A stretch of DNA of 28,373 nt, taken from the NCBI GenBank assembly GCA_023485185.1, contig JAMCZP010000203.1, forward strand, positions 1-28,373, in the 5' to 3' direction. Numbering within the stretch: position 1 is the first letter of the stretch; the number at the start of each line of letters is the position of its first letter. The translations under genes and the position numbers were made by a program. The notes beneath the pieces are model-generated. The model ran no database searches. It worked only from the letters and a program-made list of their open reading frames with translations, and was not told the DNA's origin. Shown here piece after piece: positions 23,838-28,373 of this stretch. Origin of the DNA: Gammaproteobacteria bacterium. Its GTDB lineage: Bacteria > Pseudomonadota > Gammaproteobacteria > Pseudomonadales > Halomonadaceae.

Positions 23838-24188
23838 CTATGAATGCTGCGTGCCGGGCACCATATCCAATTGCCACAACTCATAACTGAGCAGCGTCTC
23901 TGCTAGCTCAGCAAGGTCGTAATGCCCAACGCCATATTCAGCTAATAGTGCCTCAAAGCGCTGCTTGAAAAGACGATCCTGCTCCAGCTGCTGCTCTTTT
24001 TGCTTCGCTTCTACATCTTCTTTTTCCAACGCTGCAAGCGACCTTACCGGCGGCCCCGTGGGTATATCAAAACCACTATCGGGGTCGTCTAATTGACGTA
24101 GAGCCTGCGCAAATGCGTCATCCAACTCACGAAATTTACGCAGCTTCTCACGCTCATCTAACTGCTTTTCAACCTTTTGATATTTCAT
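23838..24188 (-). CDS. Small coiled-coil protein related to the oligomerisation part of MvaT/H-NS-like proteins
   Basis: This is a protein of about 116 residues rich in Lys, Glu, Gln and Leu, with predicted coiled coil (KQLDEREKLRKFRELDDAF and AKQKEQQLEQDRLFKQRFEALLAEYG). The latter part resembles the N-terminal dimerisation region of the MvaT-type protein at 25481 (LEFKAKLEALMTEFGKRPSDVIALL). There is no basic, glycine-containing DNA-binding domain; the protein ends shortly after the coiled coil. It could act as a modifier of MvaT oligomers. The start is uncertain: no good ribosome site is visible, and an ATG 33 codons upstream (24287) is also possible. The relationship is judged by eye. Confidence 0.45.
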   Translation of the reverse strand: MKYQKVEKQLDEREKLRKFRELDDAFAQALRQLDDPDSGFDIPTGPPVRSLAALEKEDVEAKQKEQQLEQDRLFKQRFEALLAEYGVGHYDLAELAETLLSYELWQLDMVPGTQHS

Positions 24189-24566
24189 CGATGTTTCATT
24201 TACACCCTGCTTGAAATGGTCGATATGACTGCCAACGTAGCATTTTTTCACAAATACTGTGCACAAACGCGTAAAGCTACCGAGCAAACTTGCCTTCGCC
24301 CCCCACTTACCAGCATAAAGACAACTCTACTATGCATATCATGTTGATAAGCGCGTTCACGGACAGTGACATAGTCAGCGGCAAATTACTAAATGGTTGC
24401 CAAGCAATATTACTACTCAAAGATAGCCCAAACAGAGGTTTAACTCTCTCCTACTCGCTGAGCACTATGTTCCTTCAGCCAGGCTATCAACATTAATAAG
24501 CACTGGGAGAGTGCTCACAGGCGAGCTAAGCACGCCCTATACAACTAACGCATAGGAGGCCAGATA
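24189..24566. other. Intergenic region between the MvaT-like small gene and the AraC-family gene
   Basis: No supported gene in about 380 bases. It holds a perfect 6-bp hairpin AGCACT/AGTGCT (24499-24504 and 24510-24515) with a GGGAG loop about 50 bases before the AraC-family start, and the AGGAGG ribosome site at 24554-24559. A 68-codon frame at 24290 has no ribosome site and no recognisable product. Confidence 0.4.
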
Positions 24567-25397
24567 ATGTTCAACGCGATGACACGAGCTGAGATCTGGC
24601 TGCAGGACACACTTGATAAACCACTCGGCATTGAAGACCTTGCTAACCACCTAGGATATTCAGCTTCTCAGGTACGCCGCCAATTTCGTCTAAGCTTTCA
24701 TATTTCGCCTAGCACTTATCGCGAAAAAAGACGGTTAGAACGTGCTGCTGTATTGTTGTCTCTGACTCCACTAAATATAGCGCAAATCGCAATACGTTGC
24801 GGGTATTACAACCACTCTTCTTTTTCACGAGCCTTCCAACGCCACTACCAGCTAACACCGCGAAATTTTAGGCTGACGTTTAAAAGCACATTGAATAAAC
24901 AGAGTTCGTCCCATGATTTCGCAACCAGTATTGAAAAATCCAACGACCGCCAGATGATACTAATGCGCCTTTATAAAGCGCCTGACGATATTCCGGGGCT
25001 AGGGAATGCCAACTATCACAACAAGCACCTAGCGTGCTTACAAGCACGGCTGCGCTTATCAACCACGGTTGTGGCAATGCCAGATTTACTGACTGATAAA
25101 ATTAATGCTGTCAACAGCGACATTTGCCATCTAACCCGTACTGACATTGGCCTTTACGTGGGCCAAAAGGACAATGCCCAAAATATTGCCTTACCTGTAC
25201 CTTACCGTCGGGTCGATATTCCTACGCATTACTATGCAAAAACATGCTTTCACAATCTCGCCCATCTACCAAAAGCGCTAAACGATACAATTTCACATTT
25301 GCTACATAAACAGGATAGTTACCATATTAGCGGTCACTCTCCCCAGGTTTTATGGCAAACGGATCACCTAGAACTTCGTATCCCATTAGCAGGATAG
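24567..25397 (+). CDS. AraC/Rob-like transcriptional regulator with C-terminal GyrI-like effector domain
   Basis: The 276 residues have the AraC double helix-turn-helix at the N-terminus (about 8-106): LGIEDLANHLGYSASQVRRQF and LNIAQIAIRCGYYNHSSFSRAFQRHY. They end with a GyrI/SbmC-like domain (about 150-275), recognised by TDIGLYVGQK, the YRRVDIPTHYYAKTCF strand-helix and the closing LELRIPLA. The domain order, DNA-binding first, is that of Rob. AGGAGG lies seven bases before the ATG. Such proteins sense small molecules and often control efflux, oxidative or drug stress genes. No binding site or target is visible here. A bidirectional terminator follows the gene. Confidence 0.8.
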   Translation: MFNAMTRAEIWLQDTLDKPLGIEDLANHLGYSASQVRRQFRLSFHISPSTYREKRRLERAAVLLSLTPLNIAQIAIRCGYYNHSSFSRAFQRHYQLTPRNFRLTFKSTLNKQSSSHDFATSIEKSNDRQMILMRLYKAPDDIPGLGNANYHNKHLACLQARLRLSTTVVAMPDLLTDKINAVNSDICHLTRTDIGLYVGQKDNAQNIALPVPYRRVDIPTHYYAKTCFHNLAHLPKALNDTISHLLHKQDSYHISGHSPQVLWQTDHLELRIPLAG

Positions 25398-25434
25398 TGG
25401 TTACGGCACTTCTACACGTTGGGCATACTAAAAT

Positions 25435-25474
25435 AAAAAAGCCGACATTTCTTTTATAGAAATGCCGGCTTTTA
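25435..25474. terminator. Bidirectional terminator between the AraC-family gene and mvaT
   Basis: AAAAGCCGACATTTC and GAAATGCCGGCTTTT form a near-perfect 15-bp stem with one mismatch, flanked by A-run and T-run, with a 7-base loop. It can end both convergent transcripts. Confidence 0.85.
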
Positions 25475-25480
25475 CGTTAC

Positions 25481-25855
25481 TTAGTCTTCCATGCGTACCA
25501 GCCAGGACTCGACGGCTTCGTCGCCATGCTCATCTTTCCAGCTACGCAGGCCTTTATGATTGCCACCGCGAGTTTCGATCACTTCGCCCGTTTTAGGGTT
25601 TTTGTAAATTTTAAGACGACGCTTACGACGCGCATTACCGCTAGCCGTCATCTTAGTAGTACGCTGCTCTGAAGTAGGATCCAATAAGGCAATAACGTCA
25701 CTTGGGCGCTTGCCAAACTCAGTCATAAGCGCTTCAAGTTTAGCCTTAAATTCCAATTCACTTTTGAGGCGCTGATCACCTTCTAAACGCTGCAAATCTT
25801 CTTGTAGCTGCTTTAGCTGCTGTTCTTTTTGAATATATTCGTTAAGTAATGACAT
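25481..25855 (-). CDS. mvaT: MvaT-type H-NS-like nucleoid protein
   Basis: This 124-residue xenogeneic silencer closely resembles Pseudomonas MvaT. The N-terminal helix MSLLNEYIQKEQQLKQLQE and coiled coil (about 1-60) drive oligomerisation. A short basic linker leads to the C-terminal AT-rich-DNA-binding domain with YKNPKTGEVIETRGGNHKGLRSWKDEHG (84-111), including the RGGNHK loop that enters the minor groove. The start at 25855 matches the family start exactly and has AAGGAA upstream. The frame stays open to 25996, but the -35 of a good promoter overlaps that point, so an extension is unlikely. Confidence 0.9.
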   Translation of the reverse strand: MSLLNEYIQKEQQLKQLQEDLQRLEGDQRLKSELEFKAKLEALMTEFGKRPSDVIALLDPTSEQRTTKMTASGNARRKRRLKIYKNPKTGEVIETRGGNHKGLRSWKDEHGDEAVESWLVRMED

Positions 25856-25876
25856 CGGGGTTCCTTTAGTAGCGTA

Positions 25877-25915
25877 TCCAACTGAACGGGGCCCAACTGA
25901 AAGGGGTTCAACTGG
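25877..25915 (-). repeat. 15-bp tandem repeats in the mvaT leader
   Basis: Two adjacent 15-base units, TCCAACTGAACGGGG (25877-25891) and CCCAACTGAAAGGGG (25892-25906), are followed by a partial third (TTCAACTGG, 25907-25915). They lie in the mvaT 5' untranslated region, 22 bases before the start codon. They may be a protein or RNA binding array for feedback control; the role is inferred from position only. Confidence 0.55.
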
Positions 25916-25967
25916 TTTAGGTGCTCTCGGGACAAGCTTAGCACCCATAAGTTCAGAATGCTGGGAC

Positions 25968-25996
25968 ATTATTCCTGTAAAAAAGCTAACTGACAA
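25968..25996 (-). promoter_or_regulatory. Candidate mvaT promoter
   Basis: On the minus strand TTGTCA (25996-25991) and AATAAT (25973-25968) are separated by 17 bases. Transcription would begin near 25961, giving a leader of about 105 bases with the tandem repeats. Confidence 0.55.
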
Positions 25997-26131
25997 TAGT
26001 CTAGTTGATTTTCACTCAATTACTAATCGTTTTTTTAAACTTAACAGGCATTAAAGCAGTTTGAAGCATAACGACTCATGAATGATAGCTTATGAATAAT
26101 AGCTTAAAGCAGCACTTCATCTATTACAAAC
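25997..26131. other. AT-rich region between the mvaT promoter and the rpsA terminator
   Basis: No gene is seen here. It contains a short tandem duplication (TGAATGATAGCTTA then TGAATAATAGCTTA, near 26079-26106) and A/T runs. AT-rich DNA directly upstream of an H-NS-like gene would suit autoregulation by that protein, but this is only inference. Confidence 0.35.
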
Positions 26132-26161
26132 AAAAGCGCCGCCCATAAGGGCGGCGCTTTT
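26132..26161 (-). terminator. Rho-independent terminator of rpsA
   Basis: AAAAGCGCCGCCC (26132-26144) and GGGCGGCGCTTTT (26149-26161) form a perfect 13-bp stem with a 4-base loop, 24 bases beyond the rpsA stop. Confidence 0.9.
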
Positions 26162-26184
26162 ACAAACCAATAACTAATAATTTA

Positions 26185-27864
26185 TTAGTCTTGGCCCATT
26201 TGCTGCTTGATCAAGTCACCGATAGTGGTCGGGCCACCTGCAGTTTCTGGCTCTTGGTCACGCAGTTTCTTCAGGTTCTGACGCGTATCATCTTGGTCTT
26301 TCGCTTTTACCGACAGACTAATCTGACGGCTCTTACGATCAACGCTTACGATGCGAGCTTCAACACTGTCACCTTCTTTCAGTACATTACGCGCATCTTC
26401 TACACGGTCAGCACTGATTTCAGATGCTTTTAGCACTGCAATAACGTCAGTCGCCAATTCAACTTGAGCTTCTTTAGCATCAACTTCAATCACACGACCG
26501 GTTACAATGCTGCCCTTGTCATTGACTGACAAGTACTCAGCAACAGGATCGGAATCCATTTGCTTGATACCTAGCGAGATACGCTCACGCTCGGGGTCAA
26601 TCGACAGGATAACGGCTTCAGCTTCGTCGCCTTTCTTAAAGCTGCGTACGGCTTCTTCGCCAGTATCAGTCCAAGAAATGTCAGACAGGTGAACCAGACC
26701 GTCAATACCGCCTTCAAGGCCGATAAAGATACCGAAGTCAGTAATAGACTTGATGGTACCTGAAACACGGTCGCCCTTGTTGTAATCAGTATTGAAGGTT
26801 TCCCATGGGTTAGCGGTGCACTGCTTAATACCCAGAGAAATACGACGACGCTCTTCGTCGATATCCAATACCATCACGTCAACATCATCGCCCACTTGAA
26901 CGACTTTAGACGGATGAATATTTTTGTTGGTCCAGTCCATTTCAGACACGTGAACCAAACCTTCAACGCCTTCTTCCAGTTCAGCAAAGCAACCGTAGTC
27001 AGTCAGATTAGTGACGACAGCGTGTACTTTCATGCCTTCCGGATAACGCTCTTTAATGTTGACCCACGGATCTTCGCCAAGCTGCTTCAGACCCAGTGAT
27101 ACGCGATTGCGCTCACGGTCAAATTTCAGAACCTTGACGTTGATCTCGTCGCCAACAGCTACGATTTCAGACGGATGCTTAATACGCTTCCACGCCATAT
27201 CAGTAATGTGCAGCAGGCCGTCAACACCACCCAGATCTACGAACGCACCGTAGTCTGTCAGGTTCTTAACGATACCTTTAATCTGCTGACCTTCTTGCAG
27301 AGTTGCCAGCAGCGCTTCGCGCTCGGCACTGTTCTCTGCTTCCAGAACCGCACGACGTGATACCACAACGTTGTTACGTTTCGGGTCGAGCTTGATGACT
27401 TTGAAGTCCAGCTCTTTGTTTTCCAGGTGCGCAGTGTCGCGAACTGGACGAACGTCAACCAACGAGCCCGGCAAGAATGCACGGATAGAGTCAACTTCGA
27501 CTGTGAAGCCGCCTTTAACTTTACCGTTAATAACACCCTTGATGATTTCGTCTTTCTCGAAGGCTGCTTCCAGAATCTTCCAAGCTTCTGCACGCTTGGC
27601 TTTTTCACGGGACAGACGAGTCTCACCGAAGCCATCTTCAACGGCTTCCAGTGCAACATGAACGTCGTCACCGATAGCGATGTTTAGATTACCGTGTTCA
27701 TCGCGGAATTGTGACGCCGGGATCTGACCTTCAGATTTCAGACCAGCGTTGACAGTAACCCAGTCACCGTCAATGTCGACAACCTGAGCGGCGACAATCG
27801 CGCCTGGCTCCATGTTGATGTCGTTAAGAGACTGTTCAAACAGCTCAGCAAAGCTTTCGCTCAT
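26185..27864 (-). CDS. rpsA: 30S ribosomal protein S1
   Basis: The 559-residue protein has six S1 (OB-fold) RNA-binding repeats, at about 20-90, 105-172, 190-260, 277-348, 364-435 and 451-522. Each contains a DYGxFV- or DFGIFI-like strand and a closing RISLGxKQ motif, for example [25 protein letters not shown]. Repeats 1 and 2 bind the ribosome and S2, and 3-6 bind mRNA. S1 unfolds mRNA leaders and promotes initiation, and in E. coli represses its own translation. Length matches the family. It follows cmk, the usual gammaproteobacterial order, and ends in a strong terminator. AGGA lies five bases before the ATG, a weak Shine-Dalgarno as expected for an S1-regulated start. Confidence 0.95.
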   Translation of the reverse strand: MSESFAELFEQSLNDINMEPGAIVAAQVVDIDGDWVTVNAGLKSEGQIPASQFRDEHGNLNIAIGDDVHVALEAVEDGFGETRLSREKAKRAEAWKILEAAFEKDEIIKGVINGKVKGGFTVEVDSIRAFLPGSLVDVRPVRDTAHLENKELDFKVIKLDPKRNNVVVSRRAVLEAENSAEREALLATLQEGQQIKGIVKNLTDYGAFVDLGGVDGLLHITDMAWKRIKHPSEIVAVGDEINVKVLKFDRERNRVSLGLKQLGEDPWVNIKERYPEGMKVHAVVTNLTDYGCFAELEEGVEGLVHVSEMDWTNKNIHPSKVVQVGDDVDVMVLDIDEERRRISLGIKQCTANPWETFNTDYNKGDRVSGTIKSITDFGIFIGLEGGIDGLVHLSDISWTDTGEEAVRSFKKGDEAEAVILSIDPERERISLGIKQMDSDPVAEYLSVNDKGSIVTGRVIEVDAKEAQVELATDVIAVLKASEISADRVEDARNVLKEGDSVEARIVSVDRKSRQISLSVKAKDQDDTRQNLKKLRDQEPETAGGPTTIGDLIKQQMGQD

Positions 27865-27873
27865 GGTGTTCCT

Positions 27874-27928
27874 ACGTAATTACGTTGTTGAGGCATAAAT
27901 GCCTTCTCCGCACCACCAGCAAGTGCGG
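27874..27928 (-). promoter_or_regulatory. Structured rpsA leader
   Basis: The leader contains a stem CCGCAC/GTGCGG (27908-27913 and 27923-27928, 9-base loop), a small GGCA/TGCC hairpin and a perfect 12-base palindrome ACGTAATTACGT (27874-27885) directly before the Shine-Dalgarno. Successive hairpins upstream of a weak ribosome site are the known setting for S1 autorepression in E. coli. The exact structures here are read by eye. Confidence 0.45.
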
Positions 27929-28047
27929 GCCTAATGTCACTCAGCCTTCGGGGGTGTTAACGCTGGTTAGACCTGACCGGGCTCACCGATGTGAGTTTAG
28001 TGCCCTGCCACGTCATGACACCTATCCAAAAGCGCCGCAAGGGAGAA

Positions 28048-28373
28048 TCACACGCCGCTTACCAGCCCTCTTTGGGCGAGCAGTTCGGTCAGCCGATCAA
28101 CCACTTCCGGTATGCTCAGGCGCGTGGTATCAAGCGTAATGGCATCATCTGCCGGCTTGAGAGGTGCCACGCTGCGCTGCGTATCACGTGCATCGCGTGC
28201 CTGAATCTCCTTCAAAAGACTCGAAAGACTAGCATTCACCCCGGCTTCCTGCAACTGAAGATAGCGCCGACGTGCACGTTCATCAGCACTCGCCGTCAAA
28301 AAAATCTTTAGTGGGGCCGCAGGAAAGACCACGGTTCCCATGTCACGACCATCAGCGACAAGGCCTGGTGCCT
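28048..28373 (-). CDS. cmk: Cytidylate kinase, C-terminal part (5' end beyond window)
   Basis: Only the last 108 or so residues are present. They start [37 protein letters not shown], the CMP-binding and LID region of cytidylate kinase. The [15 protein letters not shown] motif and the ARDxRDxxRxxxPL segment (here [14 protein letters not shown]) are characteristic. The enzyme phosphorylates CMP and dCMP with ATP. It lies upstream of rpsA on the same strand with a gap of 183 bases, the conserved cmk-rpsA arrangement. The gene runs off the right end of the window. Confidence 0.93.
   Translation of the reverse strand, partial: APGLVADGRDMGTVVFPAAPLKIFLTASADERARRRYLQLQEAGVNASLSSLLKEIQARDARDTQRSVAPLKPADDAITLDTTRLSIPEVVDRLTELLAQRGLVSGV

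Noticed and set aside
25856..25996. N-terminal extension of the MvaT protein to base 25996
   Set aside because: The family starts at MSLLNEY (25855), where AAGGAA is well placed. The -35 of the likely promoter overlaps 25996, so the extension would not be transcribed.
27885..28311. Plus-strand frames opposite the rpsA leader and cmk
   Set aside because: They are antisense to cmk and a structured leader, with no family resemblance.

Overview
The window reads as a chromosomal segment of a Gammaproteobacterium, most likely Halomonas or a close relative. The pointers are a pilB-pilC-pilD-coaE-yacG cluster with divergent pilins, an MvaT-type H-NS analogue, a Tus-family protein, and cmk-rpsA at the right edge. 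This placement rests on gene content and protein flavour only; no search was run.

Left part (1-2700). A TelA-family toxic-anion-resistance gene runs in from the left edge. It is followed by a fragment of a DnaJ/CbpA-type co-chaperone with no N-terminus, a small basic peptide gene, an unrecognised gene with a TTG start, and a small zinc-ribbon protein. Two clear hairpin terminators separate these units.

Centre (2866-14127, minus strand). Ten genes face the same way and look like one amide/urea-type utilisation operon. In transcription order they are an AmiC-like amide sensor, an AmiR-like ANTAR antiterminator, five Urt/Liv-type ABC transporter genes (binding protein, two permeases, two ATPases), an FmdA/AmdA acetamidase/formamidase, a tandem double-nitrilase protein, and an amidase-signature hydrolase. 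Upstream of the sensor gene is a leader with a -35/-10 candidate, two consecutive hexaloop hairpins and a strong U-tailed terminator. The second hairpin competes with the terminator. This suggests amide-induced antitermination as in the Pseudomonas ami operon, but here controlling uptake together with three different amide or C-N hydrolases. The second nitrilase domain has lost its catalytic cysteine.

Middle right (14128-17950). An AT-rich stretch is followed by a small AlpA/excisionase-like HTH gene, tRNA-Pro(GGG), an inositol-monophosphatase family gene, a CigR/RcnB-like periplasmic protein, and two tandem type IV pilin genes separated by a hairpin terminator.

Right part (18081-28373). pilB, pilC and pilD (pilus assembly ATPase, inner-membrane platform, prepilin peptidase) are followed by coaE, yacG and a Tus-like terminus-binding protein. 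Then come a small MvaT-related protein without a DNA-binding domain, a Rob-like AraC regulator, a full mvaT-type gene, rpsA (ribosomal protein S1) and the 3' part of cmk.

No CRISPR array, rRNA, intact transposase or integrase was seen. The most notable items are the attenuated amide operon with its double nitrilase, the Tus homologue, and the truncated MvaT-like protein beside it.
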